Part shown: piece by piece, positions 33,691 through 47,739 of the stretch
Layout of the letters: each line of letters begins with the position of its first letter
Numbering within the stretch: position 1 is the first letter of the stretch
Made by a program: the position numbers and the translations under genes
Notes under the pieces: generated by a model
The model's database searches: none
What the model was told of the DNA's origin: nothing
The model's input: the letters and a program-made list of their open reading frames with translations, nothing else
Assembly: GCA_015680905.1 (NCBI GenBank)
Contig: CM027378.1
Location: 108,521,501-108,585,500, forward strand
Reading direction: 5' to 3'
DNA: 64,000 nt
DNA from: Coptis chinensis
Lineage: Eukaryota > Streptophyta > Magnoliopsida > Ranunculales > Ranunculaceae

Positions 33691-36600
33691 AAGTTCAAGT
33701 GGGTTTGGTGCTGTACCTTCACTTAAAAGATTTAGTATCACTACTTCACCTTTGTTTATTGGATTTGATTTTCGCAATAACAAGAGACGAAGGAGAGTAA
33801 AAGATCGGTTTTTTCAGCTCCACATATCTTGCTCTTGTTCTGAACCATCTTCAGTTTCAGTTCGGAAACCAATTAGTGTTGAGAATGATGAACAATGGCT
33901 CTTGTCTGACTCCAAAAAGACTTCCACCCGTCTTGTTCGAAGTCGAGCATTGTGGCCCGACACTTCTTCTTTTGTGTCGCCGAGGTATATCTAGTTGTTT
34001 TAATCACTAATGTTGTTTCGATTCAATTCTGGCACCAAGTTATACACTAACTACTTAACTCAATCAATATTGTTTATGTACTTGTGTGTATTGATTGCTT
34101 ACTGTGATTCTTACTTGTAGATCCCATGGTGCTTCCAAACAAGAAAAGTTTTATCCAAGGTGTACTCCAAGGAACTCTGGCCCGCAATCCCGTGATACCC
34201 CACCAAAAAGAGGTTATATGCATTTGCCACACTAGCTTTTAATATCCAAACATATTATGTTTATGCTCTTGGATCACTATTTTCATCACTGAAATACCAT
34301 GTATATATAGTTTTTTATTTTATAGTTTTCTAGTGAATAAAATGTTACAAAGTCGGGAACAAGATTAGCGACTACTTACAGTGATACATTGTTGTGCTCT
34401 TATTACCTCATTGTAGACACTGGTATTGCTAATGAGAAGGAGTGGGGCATCAACTTGGTAAATGGAAACATCAATGAGACAGGCACTAATGAAGATGGTA
34501 GTACGTGGTACCGGGAAAGTGGAGAGGACCTTGGAGAAAATGGATACAGGTGCCGTTGGACAAGGATGGGTGGTCGAAGCTGTGATGGTTCTTCGGAGTG
34601 GAAGGAAATGGTATTATGTTGTTCTATATCCTGCAAATATTAATGTAATCATAAATGAAATCCTGCCATGTCAACTGTTTATTGTTTCCTTTTGATCGGA
34701 CTTGTCTAAAAGAGTCCTGGTTTAATAAATGACAGTGGTGGGAGAAGAGCGATTGGACTGGATACAAAGAGCTAGGTTTGTTGAGTACTAAGTTGCTATA
34801 CACTATATATACTTGTTATGATGCCTGGTGCTTATTATAGTTGTATGTGAACATAGGCGTTGAGAAATCCGGGAAGAATGCCGAAGGAGATTCGTGGTGG
34901 GAAACATGGAAAGAGGTTCTTCATCAAGATGAATGGAGGTGCAATCCATATTAAAACTTTGTCTGATTATTATTGACTATCAATTATTATCTTCGATATA
35001 TTAAGTTAATGATGAAAACACCATTCCCAAAAAATTTATTGGAATTGACTTTCATGGCCCTACAACTGTGTCCCAATTGCAATTCAGTAACCTAGCCAGT
35101 ATAGAACGAAGTGCAGAGAAACAAGCGAAATCAGGCACCGAAAATGCTGGTTGGTATGAGAAATGGTGAGTTATTCTTCCAGTGGAATATTAGTGTTATC
35201 ATCTCATATATTCTCGTTGCTTGACTTTTAAACGTACAATGTACAATTTGCATGTATTTAAGGTGGGAGAAATATGATGCCAAAGGTTGGACGGAAAAGG
35301 GGGCACATAAGTACGGAAGATTAAATGAACAGTCGTGGTGGGAGAAATGGGGAGAGCATTATGATGGAAGAGGATCAGTCCTGAAATGGTAATCTCAGAT
35401 CCCTTTTCTTTCGAAATGCCTTTAACGTCGTTATATGAATTTTGGTGATCCTATTTGCTCTGAAGGTTTTGGTGCAAACTACTTTGCAGCATAACAGTAT
35501 AGTTTAATTTCTGATAAGATGTTCAGAATTAAAAAAATAAGAAAAAGAAGTACTAATCCTGTTGCTTGATACGTTAGAGTTTTTCCGATAAGTGAATAAT
35601 CAAGTGAATGTTGATGAAGTAAAAGATATGTAGCACTGTCATTTTTCCATCAATCTCCAGGATGTTGTCTCAATTGACAGATGAGCATCAGTACAAACAG
35701 TGGTGTGTGCATGTGTGGGTTTTGGGTTGTGTGTGTGTATTCTGTTTTTTTTTCAAGTGGTATATTAAGGATCCTATTGTGTTAATGGACCAAAATCAAC
35801 TATATGCTCGTCATTTCATGACACGGATTTAGAAGTTTGATCCCCCGTGAAGTTGAAAGGCATACTGTTTCTTCGACTGTGTGTGTGTGTGTGGGATTAA
35901 CAACTTCTAAAAAACTAAAATTATAAAAGAGAGTAGAGATTAATTCTTTGTTTGCTGGCTTGGAATTTTTGTATACTAAGTTTTTTACAGGGGAAACCTT
36001 GAAACTTTTTCTTGCATTGAAGGCAGAAAAATCTGAGGTCATAGTAAATTACCCGCACCTCTAAAAAGAGTCAGACACTGGGAAAATAATATATTACCAT
36101 GACACTTTTATTGTCCAACAGGACCTTATGATAATCTATCACTATCCAAATTAAGTGATCCTGCTAGTGGATCAGAATATTTGTGAATTTTACTTGCCTT
36201 CCTGTGCAAATTTTGTTTCATTATCTTCTATAGCATTCTTTTGAATTAAATGAGATTTCTCTTTTGTTGTTGTTTTCAGTATGATGCAGGTATTAACTAC
36301 ATTTCTGTATATATCAATAGTTTAGCTGAAAAGATTTAAGCGAGAATTTTATGCAGACATCAATAATTGATAACCTTCTGATCGGTGATAAAGTAAGAAA
36401 GAAATTGAATATTGCAGTTTCTTTTAATAAATTTACCAGGACAGATAAATGGGCAGAAACAGAACTGGGAACCAAATGGGGGGACAAGTGGGAAGAGAAG
36501 TTTTATGCTGGCATAGGCTCGCGGCAAGGAGAGACGTGGCATGTAGCACCTGCTGGAGATCGTACGTCTTTGATTTTAATGTTTGAATTGTTACTTTTCT

Positions 36601-38313
36601 TACCTATACTGTTCTCATGAAGCTAAATATCAAAATTAAATACAGAAAGGTTCTTAGATGTTTTCGAAACGCTGTTAACTCATGTCATCTTTCAAACTAG
36701 TGTTGAACCTTAATGTTCCCTGTTGGACATGCACAATTGTTATGCTCATACTGTGTATACTCTATACCTTACTAGCTTGAGCCTTGAGGCATTGGGTTAG
36801 ACATGGACCTAGTTGGATTATCAAGAGAAGGGTTGAGCACCTCTAATAAAGTTTATGCTCATTGGCTGTTGAATGTACCTACATTTTAGTTTCTGCTGTA
36901 GCCTAAAAGACTAAAACCTAGTGTACATTTTATATGCACTTGCTTGATTACTCAGGTTCATGCAAAGTGTAACTTCTCTAAAGAAACTATCCGTGTGACG
37001 TGTGAGATTGAATATTTTAGTACATAAAATGTGAATTACAAAAACTTTAATGAATGAAAAAGACAAACAGAAGAAAGTTGCCATTTAGAAGAGATTGAAC
37101 ACTACAAACGTACTAGCATAAAAGGATTGGAGCAGAGAAGTTGTGATTGGAGAAAATTTGGCATATTGCCGCCTAGAAGAATTGTAGAATGTAGAAAATT
37201 TTGAAATTTAATTAGAATGAGTTGAGGCCTGAATCCTGGATACAAACTGGTCATTCTTTGTCACCATAAACTAATAAATGGGGTTTGATTTGTTGTTTCT
37301 TGTTGAAGCCTTGTGTAAACCTCCTCAGATCTTTGACATTAGATGTTGCAAGATGTATTTAAAAAGGTTGTAACTTGTAAGATGTGTTCTTTCTTCAGTT
37401 TTCCTTTTACAGTATGATACTCAGAAGTCAGAACCATATCACTGAACAGTATGATTTTGATAGTGGCGAAGAAACATATGTTGATCTAATCCCACTTAAG
37501 GAGACATAATAAAACACATGGTAGAACAAATGTGTAGTTGTCATCTGAAATTAGAATTTATTAGTAAACAGGGTTGCATGTTTTGAGTTCACTGCAAGAT
37601 TGGGATTGTTAGGTATCAACTTAGAAGTTACTTTGTCTTTCTAGGTTGGTCGAGGACATGGGGAGAAGAGCACTTCGGCAACGGGTATGGAACTCAAACT
37701 ATGAGCCTTTTGTGATTTTGCCACTTGAAGTTTTTACTGTGATCATTTATTCTAGCTCCATCAGTAAAGATTACTCTTTTCTATCTTTTAACAGAAAAGT
37801 GCACAAATATGGCAAAAGCACAACAGGTGAAAGCTGGGATATTGTTGTGGATGAAGAAACTTACTATGAGTAAGATCACTTCCTACTTAATAAGGTTTAT
37901 GTTTGATATAAGTAAATAACTCTCAATAAGACTTTCCGCTAAGATATCTATGTGAATTAGGGGATTAACTGCATTGGATCTATGTATGTGAACTTACAAT
38001 TAGGCTCATGATCCTTAAGACCAAAACATGAGACATGAGACGTGTAATCCAAATACTTGTGAAATAAATACATATACGGCTAGAATTTAGAAGTTATCTG
38101 AAATAAGTTATAAATGACAAATTTTTAATATTATTTTTTGGGTGAAGGTCTGAGCCTCATTATGGATGGGCAGACGTAGTGGGCGATTCAAGCCAGTTGT
38201 TATCCATCGAACCCCGGATAAGGCCTCCTGGTGTCTACCCAAATCTTGATTTCGGATCTATTCCACCTCCCAGAGGCGACGACGAACCTCCAGATTTTCC
38301 TCCCTTGCAATGA
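33683..38313 (+). CDS. ESV1: EARLY STARVATION 1 (starch granule protein)
   Basis: ESV1 is a plastid stroma protein that binds starch and helps keep amylopectin ordered, slowing its breakdown at night. Eleven exons (33683-33984, 34121-34212, 34417-34610, 34736-34775, 34857-34938, 35088-35165, 35263-35388, 36440-36561, 37645-37684, 37795-37869, 38148-38313) join in phase to 438 residues, close to the roughly 430 of the family. Residues 1 to about 60 form a basic Ser-rich transit peptide. The middle is the Trp/Glu/Lys-rich region built of repeats such as SWWETWKE, WYEKWWEKYDAKG, SWWEKWGEHYDG, DKWAETE, WGDKWEEKF and WSRTWGEEHF. The tail is Pro-rich (PPGVYPNLDFGSIPPP). That tail favours ESV1 over its paralogue LESV. 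The start is the ATG at 33683; an in-frame TGA lies just upstream at 33659. Confidence 0.92.
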
Positions 38314-38632
38314 AGAGCGGTTTCTAATTTAAACAAACTTTTTTTCCCCCAGGAATTAGGAAATATTTATTGCTCTCCAATTGAATGGTATGAGAACTTT
38401 TGTAGCAAAAGAATAGAATCCATTGCTTTGTAATTTATTCATTCTTTCATTTTTCTTTACTTCGAAAAAAAAAGTTATTGGCTCCGACTTCCAAGTTTAT
38501 ATTACAAAATCAAGAAATTGATTATTGAGTTGCCCTTGACAATGGACCCCTAATTAAACGAGGTTCTAGTTCGGTCTTGTAGGTAAATTTGTGGGGTATG
38601 GTATATTGATCCGTCTCCTATGATAATATGAT

Positions 38633-39021
38633 GGGGATGGTTATATGAACTCCACTAAAACGAACTCCAAATGAACTCCACCACTTAACTCAATGAACTA
38701 GAAGCTGATTTTTGGTGGAGATGTTTTCCACACAATAGAGATCATCTTTACAAAAAAATCAGCTCATTTGAAAATGTACAACCTCATCAAAAATCATTTA
38801 GAAAGTTATGAAATTATCCAACGGTCCATATTTTTTTAATTTCGATACAATTTTTGACAAGGTTAGACATATTCAATTGAACTGATTTTTGGTGGGGGTG
38901 TTCTCCATCATGAGATGTACACATCCACAAAAAATTAGTCCTCAGTTCATTTTGTAAGTTCCTTTTTATGAGTGGAGTAACTTTAGAGTCGCTATAAGAT
39001 GGAGTTCATATAACCATTCCC
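38633..39021. mobile_element. Mutator-like MITE with 9-bp target duplication
   Basis: A 389-bp element with inverted ends GGGGATGGTTATATGAACTC on the left and GAGTTCATATAACCATTCCC on the right. It is flanked by a perfect 9-bp direct repeat TAATATGAT (38624-38632 and 39022-39030). The 9-bp duplication points to the Mutator superfamily. It has no coding capacity and sits 0.3 kb past the ESV1 stop codon. Confidence 0.88.
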
Positions 39022-39030
39022 TAATATGAT

Positions 39031-39930
39031 ATATCTTGCATGCAACCTCAAAGCATCAGTATATATATTTGAAAAGACCTCTGCTGCAAGGTTCAACCTG
39101 GTTGGTTATTAGGATCAATTTTAGCATGGTTCGGACTTCGGACAGTTACGTTGTTTCAAGTTTTTCTAATACGTATGTACAGTAGCGCAAGACTGAGCAA
39201 ATTTTCATACACGCTGGTTACGGTATTTTGTAGAGATTACAAAATAAATTCGGAAGTCCAAGTCTTACAAGTTTCTTGTACTTGGCTGGTTCTTGAACAC
39301 TGAGAAGTAGATCGAGTTTCATAAGTAGATGCTAAAGAGACTTACAGGCAACGATCTGGTCTAAAACGATGATGACTTCTGAGGTTCCTGTAACGAGCCT
39401 TGCAGAAAGGATTTGCAACCCGTTTCACTGAGCAGTATTCTATCATAAAACAACTCCAAATGTAGCTAGATATTTGATATTTGAAGTGAAACATATAGCA
39501 AGAAAGCATTCTAACACTAAACTTTCACCAGAAAAGCTGTTGCAACAACTAAGATTGGCATCCCACCGCCCAACATTCTTACACCCCCAGTCCCCACCTT
39601 TTCAGCAAGTTACATAATCTATTCACTTTCTCACTAAAATTTACAACAAAAATCGTCCCACCTCACATGTGGTGAAGCTTCTATCACCTTCATAGCCCAA
39701 AAATATTACATGCCAAAGCTCTTTAATCTACAGAAACAGCTTTACCTTTGCCGCAGATTCTTGAAAATGGAGTGTTGTATAGCTATGCTGTTGGGGTTTA
39801 TGTACAGGAGACAACACCTTTTGGCTGAATCTAATCTTCAAAGAGGCAGACCTTCGGAAATGGCGATGGAGGGCTCAAAAGAATTTGTTTAAAAAGAAAG
39901 GGTTAGGTACAACAAAGAACTTCTAAAAGA
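39031..39930. other. Convergent 3' region between ESV1 and the fucosyltransferase gene
   Basis: No open frame of interest. Likely contains the 3' untranslated regions of the two genes that face each other here. Confidence 0.45.
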
Positions 39931-42900
39931 TCAGTCCGAAAGTATATCTTCCAACTCGGGTTGTTCCTCAGATTTGATTAAAAGACTGTAATCTGTTAAG
40001 TTGGAGAGATCTTTATCTTGTGGCCCAATTAGATTCTCCCCATAGTCCATGTCAGTCCAATCTGGCTCATCATCAGCATACTGATCATCACCTAATTCGC
40101 CAACATCTTTGCTTACATTTTTAGGACCGACTTTAAATTGAACTTCTGAGTTTAAATTATCTTTTGTTTCTGTGTCTGAGTTTTCACAGATGCAGGTTGA
40201 TGGGTTCTCATGGAACTCACCCCTCCCCGGCCTTACTTCATTTGGCTCTCCCATGAAGCCTCTTTGATGAGTCCGAACCTTGGAAGAAAAACCTTCCCAG
40301 GTCATGTTAACTCGATTTAAAAACAAGGAACTTAGTTTCTTGGCATTCGGTCGTATTGTGCGCTTGTGTCCAGAGTATCTCCTGCAATGTATGACAAAGC
40401 CGAACAATGTCAATTAAAATGCAAGTTACCTTAGTTCTGAACTGAAGAAACACAAACACCAACTTACCTTCGACCGGCTAACATTCTAGCCATGTTACCA
40501 TTGTTGTTAGTCACAAACACATCGCTCTCATCGCAAACAATATAATCAAGTGCAGCCATGCGTGAAGAAAATGAGGAAAATGGAGACAATTCCTCCTTTC
40601 TCGTTATCGTCTCTTTCGAATGGAAATTAGGGAATAGTGCTTTCAGGGGTGCCAATGTTTCTTCTCCTCCATATACCTCACCAGACGCCACATAAATGTG
40701 GACATCACTGCCAAATCCTAGTGCTCGCAGCATCAGGCCAACCTCCTCTGGAGTGAGAGGACATTTCCCATGCCTCCTCTCCTTCTCTGGGTTGCTAGAC
40801 TGCAGAAGATTAGAAAGACAATGTAAATTAGTAAATGTATTCATGGTTAAAAGGATCGAAACCCATTTAACAGAAAAAACAGCAACTTTGAGCCTTACGT
40901 GCAAAGTTTTCCACCTCTTACGTATTGCACCCAATTCCTTCCTCTCCTTTTCTTCTCCACCATAGTAGCAGCCAGAGAACGCAAGCATGTCAGGTTCAAA
41001 CCTGTAATGAGAAAACTCTAATTGCATTAAAGGACTTTTCTCACTGTGCACATTCTCTCACAGAGATATAACAGCTATCGCCTAGGTCTTTTCCATACAC
41101 ACGCCACACCATGTTTTTAACCAATACACAAAAAAAATTCCAGTTTCACGGGTTGTCTAGTCATGCATAACATCTTTTATTATTATTATTATTTTATTTT
41201 ATTATTTTTTTTCAAAGTATGCAATTTGGTCCACAGTCAACTATCAACTAAGAGTTTGCAATCCCCTAATGCGATCTCTAGCACCATTGATGCAGAACCC
41301 GACTGGCTGATGTGTTTAAACTACAAACTGCGCATCTTATCAATTCAGCGGTGTCCGAGTAAACATAGCATGCAGAATGATGCTGACAACACAAATTGAA
41401 ACTTTTCAAGATTTTAGAAAAGGAACTGCTATGACAGTTAAATGATAATGCCACTGGATAAGACCACCAACAAATGACAGCTGCACATCTGTGTTCAAAG
41501 AAGTTCCCGCTGTTTTTTTTTTATTCCTACGTTGGGTCTTGTAAAAGTTGTAACAGCCATCTTATTTTTTTAATAGGTTGTAAAAGTTGTAACAGCCATC
41601 TTACTACCATGTTTTATTAAATCACATATATAACTATGGTAAACATTGATAAAAAGGATGTATACCTCAGGTGCAGGGCTATGAAATGCGTACTCCTCGT
41701 TCTCATTCTCTGTACCAACTGTTTGCCCATTTTAAGTATAGGTTCAGTAAATCTCAAAGCATGATAGTTTACTCTACATCTCAGCTTTTGCAAATCGTTG
41801 TCCAACTTATTTGCTAGCCTGTAATCGAACTTGGTTAGCTGCACAGCCTGTTATAGGAGGATGTTCAGAAGTGTCACATGATATTTCAATATAAGCATCA
41901 ATTTTCCCGCACAATAACTAATTTTTATTAGTGCAATTGAATTTGATAGAAATGATGTACAAAGAAGAGCAGGGTATATAATTCACAAAATAACAAGAAA
42001 TAGTGACAACCACAAGACTCACTTTTTCGATACCAAACATTTAATTTCAATTCAGAATTAGAAAGGCTATCTGATGTCACAGCACTACCACAATAACATT
42101 GGCTGCTCTGCTAGCCAAATAAACCACAACTTAAATTTCCTTCCGAGGTTAGGGGTCCACTTTCCTATAGGGTCTTCAACAGAAAATACACATAACATGA
42201 ATTTAAAATATTTGGGCATATGCCAAACTGGTGCCTCTGAAGAGAAACACTAGAGATTGGCAGTTGATGAATATTCAAATTGGATTATCATTTGTAATTA
42301 TACAATCATACTACTAACCATATCAAATTCCACATATATATTGCGACTACAAAGCTTAGGAGTCCATGGTAAGGCAGTCACTTTTTTCCATCTACTTCTA
42401 CAGCCTGCCTAAAACCTACCTTTTTTCTTAAACGGTTTGACAAAGATTTCGTCTTCATGAAAAAGACTACAAAGAGAAAGTAAATAAATACAACATACAG
42501 AAGGCAGAAAGACCTTAGTGAGTCTCTAAACAAACATGGCCTTTCAACACGAACAAGAAAAGAGGACTCCTAATGTTTGCAACTTCACATATATTCTCAC
42601 TTTTAATTGTCCAGTAAAGCAAAAGCACCTGTAATTCAAATGCATGCCTTATGATTCTAACTTCTGAAATATACCCATGAAAATGCGACCAATTTGATTG
42701 GATTTTTAAGCCTCCTATGATGATACGACACCGACTTTCTTGACATTAAATAAATTTTCCATTTTGAAGACATCAAACCGCATGCATGGTGTTATGAGCA
42801 TTACCAGATCTTCACAGAAAAGTGCAGAAAGTATTTCGCTAACTTTAATTGAAAGCATGCAAAACTTGCGCATGTGGCCACAGAGTAGTTATGCAGTAGA

Positions 42901-44681
42901 GTACTAGTGAACAAAGGATTCAGCTTCAGCTTAGTAACAGCCAATTCTCTTCCAATCGTATAATTAATTAATCATATACCAATTTACCAGTAATTCCTTA
43001 GGGAAGCGAGGACTTACATGCTTTTTATTAAGAACAGGTAACACTCGTTTCTGATAGCAACTAGGAGTGCACTTTCTTGGAACACGCATGGTATATGGAC
43101 TCATAATTTTGCCTCCTTTTCGTGGAAGTTCCTTTATGATCTTAACATCTTTTGAGAGAAATGAGATAAACCAATCAACATCAAAGATCTCAGTGAAATT
43201 GCTGCAGAAAATATTACATGAAAGAACCAATCAACATTATCTAAATAATAAATCAAACCTTGAGAACCATCTGCTGAAAGGAGATTTAGATAATAGAACG
43301 AAATAAAGAAGTTTAACGAACCTAGAATCCTTCCAGAAGGATTTCTGATCTAATTTTGGAACGACAAGAGTGGCATTCAAAATGCGGGCTGCAACAACCG
43401 CATCTGTAATCTGCAAACACCAAGAAATTATCATTCAGCATTATCAATTAATGAGAGAAACTAAGAAATAATCATTAACCATATAGCATGTCCAGCGTCT
43501 GTTGACACATGGTTCTCCCCGTTATTCCAGACAACAGAAATCATTTCAGGTTAAGCAATAGAATTCCTGTTATTTATATCGTGCAATATGTACACGAAAG
43601 GCTAAGCAATTAAACTCATTTTTGGGCTTTAAGAAGTGGTACAATTTCATTACTCGATACTAACAGACTCCAAGTAAAATGACGTTCAAATGTTAACATA
43701 TAAGGGATTGCAATCCGAGGAATACTTAGTACTTATATCTCTTTAGTTATAAACAAAAATCTCTACAATGATCAACCCTGCCCCCAACCCTATACAAGGT
43801 ATCAATCAAATAGTATCAGGCTCAAGTACGTACCTACATTTGCTATGTAAGAGATTCTAAGGCTTCCTAACTAGTTAGCATTAAGAATAGCATCATCATC
43901 ATACGAATAAAGTGAAGATTTGGATATAAAATAAAAGAAATTTACCCCTGTTCTTTGCTGATTCAAACCTCCACTAGTTGCAATCATCAAGTAACGGTTG
44001 GAACTAGTAACAACTTCAGCCTCTGCACAACGAAATCCAATATAACTAATTCAAAACCCTACCATTTTAACTTCAACCTTCTCATATAGAAAATGAAAAA
44101 GTTGATTATACTCACTAGCAAACTTATTGCTGGCATTACTACAACCATAATACAATTTCGATAACGTCGACTTCCATAGATCCTTTCCTGATGCACTCCC
44201 TCCATGGATCTATTTATCCAACATACAAACAATTAAATATAATAATAAAATCAACTCAACAGTAGAAAAAAAAAAACCGGAACACGAAACACTCGATTCC
44301 CATTCCCCTTTTCAATCTCAACCTCATTGCTCAACTGAATAATAAAAAAATGTTAATAAAAGATGAAACAAAAGGGCAATTAAATAATTTAAATTAGTTT
44401 ACCGAGGTAGTGTGATGAATGTAATGACGTTGGTGGTCATTATTATCAGGAGAAGGAGGTGGGGCAAGAAAAGAAATGAAGCCAAAAAGAAGAAGCAGGA
44501 CCGTTGATATTGTAGATATTATTGGGATTAGTAAATTGTTTTGTCTCCGCCGTTGATTATTATTATTAGTATTAGAATTAGTAGAAGTATTAGTATTATT
44601 AGTAGTAGACGGCATGGTGGTATATCTAAGCTGATATCCGCCACGCTGCTTTCGCTCTCCTATTTTTTCCCGTTTGAGCAT
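39931..44681 (-). CDS. O-fucosyltransferase family protein (DUF246)
   Basis: Plant protein O-fucosyltransferase-like enzyme, expected in the Golgi lumen; its acceptor is unknown. Ten exons (44681-44403, 44334-44278, 44209-44116, 44022-43946, 43410-43322, 43201-43018, 41847-41666, 41001-40899, 40799-40468, 40381-39931) join in phase to 615 residues. The alternative ATG at 44615 would give 593. A poly-Asn/Thr/Ser N-terminus precedes one membrane anchor (about residues 50-72). Family motifs are RYLMIATSGGLNQQRTGITD, then AARILNATLVVPKLD, HFIALHLRFEPDMLAFSGC, CPLTPEEVGLMLRALGF, and VCDESDVFVTNNNGNMARML near the C-terminal part of the domain. The last 120 residues are an acidic, low-complexity tail. 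Introns 6 and 7 are the longest (1.2 and 0.7 kb). No frame defects. Confidence 0.93.
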
Positions 44682-44932
44682 CGAGAAAAAATATAGAATG
44701 ATTCATTAGATTTCGCGTTTTCATGTGTACTAATAAACGACAGTGATATGCTACACCTTTTTGTAAGAAATTTTATGTTTACTCCACCTCTTCCAAACAA
44801 TCGCATGTCTTTGTTTTTCTTCGAAAGTAAGCCCCAAAATGTCGGCCCATATATATATTTTGTTAGTACACCGATAGTATTCGATATATCTCAACCGAAT
44901 ATTTAATATTTTTTTTCCCGATATATATCGAC

Positions 44933-45364
44933 TAGGGTTGTCAATGGATCGATTTGGGTCAGGTTTTGGAAAATCCGAACCCGAATTAGAAAATTGAGAA
45001 TCCCGAACTAAACCGAACCGATAATATTACATCTAATCTGAAACCGAACCGTACCGATAAGATATATTGCAAACCGAATCTAAACCGACCCGAACCGAAA
45101 ACTATAAAATCAATTAAATCTTAAATTAAATTAATTAATTGTAACCACACAATTGATAAACACATACAAAATTAATCATAAATATTACTAAAATGATATC
45201 TTATCGGTTCGGTGGAAAACAAACCCAAAACCGAACCAATATTTTATCGGTTCAATTCGGTTTTGGGTTAGTAGAGGACAAATTAAATTATCAAAACCCA
45301 AACCGTTTTTTATCGGTTTGGTTTGGGTTGGTTATCGAGTTATCAAAACCCATTGACAGTCCTA
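44933..45364. mobile_element. hAT MITE with 8-bp target duplication
   Basis: A 432-bp element with ends TAGGGTTGTCAATGG and CCATTGACAGTCCTA (inverted, two mismatches) and a perfect 8-bp direct repeat ATATCGAC at 44925-44932 and 45365-45372. TIRs starting TAGGG.TGTCAA with 8-bp duplications are diagnostic of hAT. The interior is built of alternating AACCGAACC and GGTTCGGTT-like runs, so much of it can fold on itself. It lies about 250 bp upstream of the fucosyltransferase start. Confidence 0.9.
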
Positions 45365-46134
45365 ATATCGACCGATATATACGATATAAATTGTTGATTT
45401 TGATTGACATTGTTGATTTTGACTAAATATTGTTGACTTTGATCAATATATTGACGATATTTTCGGTATATCGATATACAAAACAAAATTTTAACTGGTA
45501 AAAAAAAATATATTTATGATATATTTGATATATATATCAGTTTTTAGATATATCGAAATATTAACTGAATTTGATATTTTGGGTCTTGTTCGAAAGTACC
45601 CACGTTGATTGCAGGTGTTGGAGTTTAATAATGTTAGTCTGTATCGGGATGCAGAGGATAGTTTGATTATTAAGTTAGTGCCAATTTGTCTGGATCTGAC
45701 AAGGATCCTCTTTTTACAACAAACACACCTCTCAACTTGATGGCTCTGTTGGCCCTCATTGGCCTATGGATGGTTATTTCTTTTTTCTTTGACAGAATGG
45801 ATGGTTCTTTGATTTTAATTATTTCTTTCTTTAAATGAAAGTGTTTTGTGTGTACATAGGAAATAGGCTAACTGAGCTTATTTGGACAATTTTGTAGAGC
45901 AGTATATGATTTTGATTTTTCCTTGATTTCAATGTTATCTCACCGTAGCTGGAATTCTGAAAATATAGTACACATGATTTTTCCCGTAAACAAAAGCTTT
46001 CATGGGTTGCGTGTAACTAACAATTTGCGACAAATAAAATTTGTGATTTTGTTAAATGGAAATCGTCATTCAAAAAGATAAAGTGAGCAGTGATGTGTCC
46101 TTTTCTTATTCTTATACAAAAAGGGTTTATTTAG
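45365..46134. other. Spacer with TATCGATA-rich sequence
   Basis: On both sides of the hAT MITE (about 44870-44932 and 45365-45560) the DNA is dense in CGATATAT and TTGTTGATTTTGA motifs, suggesting the hAT element landed in an older repeat. The rest shows no gene. Confidence 0.4.
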
Positions 46135-46330
46135 TGTGTATACCTAGTGGAGCACAGACCTCGGGGTGTTTCTATCCAAGATCCTAGGATTGATTCTCGC
46201 TCTCAAGTCGCAACTAGGGGAGGGGTTTAGGATTACGACGGATTAAATGTTGACCAAAGTCTGCACAAATCTCAGTATGTTGAGTTGGTCTGTAGGCTGG
46301 ATTTAATTTTATTGGATTAAATTACAACAA
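46135..46330 (+). mobile_element. Possible tRNA-derived SINE
   Basis: Starts with an A-box-like TACCTAGTGGAGCACAGA, followed about 45 bases on by a B-box-like GGATTGATTCTCGC, the spacing expected of a tRNA-type pol III promoter. Poly-T or target duplication ends were not fixed. Low certainty. Confidence 0.35.
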
Positions 46331-47735
46331 ATTACAGAAAAATATCTTATCCATTGACTTGCCTAGTAACGAAAATTTTGTTTATCAATTAGTTGAACCT
46401 ACTAATACATAGGTTATTAATAGAAAATGTTACTTGGAAAACAGTATGATTAAGAAACTTACCTAACACATTTGAAATGTGGGGTTGAAAAACATGTAAG
46501 AACGCGTCAAAAATTATCCTGGACAGAAACACAGACATGTATCTTTTGGAGGATAAAAAAAAGCAGAGAGGTCCTATTATTTCGTTTGGTTTATCCCTTT
46601 GTCTTTGTCTTTATCTTTCCTTTTCTATATTCGTGTAAGAAAAAGGCAATATCAGAATCCAGGAAAGTTGTTCTGGAATAACTAGTATTATCCTGATTTT
46701 GACTGTACTAACTTCTGTACCTGAAATTATACCTTCAATGGGAATGTATGGGACCATATCATCTCTGGGACTCACAATTTCACCAAGAGCTCTTTCACCG
46801 ACCGAATGGTCTCTCGAAAAACAGACTGACTACCTACTCATTAAAGTTTTTGTGGTTTGTTTGGTAAAATACCAAATACAAAGTAAACATTACTTTGGTG
46901 ACAACTAAAAAACAAGTGACTAGAGTGAGAGTGAGACACGTATTTTCTATCCAAAAAATAATTAGTGAGACACATACTTCACAAAAGATGAAGCTAAGAT
47001 TAGTCTAATGGCGTATCTTTATCGGAAAAAAAAATGTCATATGATTACTGTTGTAACTCTTAAACCCTCTCTCCTCCTCATAGTCTAATGGGCTAATGGC
47101 ATATGATTACTGTTTAGTCTGTTACACCAGGAACACAGTTTAAACTTTAATGAATCCAGACTACTAGGTAATGGGCCTGGCTATAACTTGTTGTAAAGAG
47201 CCCACTGGGCTAGGTCATGGGTCTGTACATTTAATTACAGGTACTGCTAATCATAAATCTAGCAGGTTGCTCAAGAGGTCTGCGCTCTGCAATCACCTGC
47301 AAACAGGCTACAATCACCCGCCAAACAAAAGTGAGCTCCCTCCTAAGCTCCTAATTAAGCTGACTGTAACCATTTCTTTTGGGTCACCCACCCAATCTCC
47401 TGTAGGCTGCTCTCCTCTTGGAAGTTGGAAGTCCTTCATTATCCCATGCCTGGGCACCACTCAAGGCCTCCGGTGGTCTAGCCCATCTAGTGTCCTTGTT
47501 AATTGTTATAACGGGCAGACATAAAAAATACAAGAAATTGTTCTCCAAGCCCATTTTCAAGTGAAAATAGTTTTTTTTTAATCACTCTCAAAGACAATTT
47601 TCGACCGAAAATAACTCTGAAAACCAATTTTCGAGTGAAAATAATCCATAAAGACAAATAGCCCGGATTTTAAATAATTATTTTTTGATTTGACCCTTTA
47701 TGTCGTTTTGCTATGAACAAAGAGTGTTTATACTT
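46331..47735. other. Spacer, nothing firmly recognised
   Basis: Includes a less AT-rich stretch (about 47160-47520) with a 117-residue plus-strand frame that I do not recognise. The sequence around it shows no splice or codon signature. Confidence 0.35.
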
Positions 47736-47739
47736 TATG

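Noticed and set aside
47171-47524. 117-residue plus-strand open frame
   Set aside because: No similarity I recognise; proline-rich composition fits chance in a less AT-rich patch.
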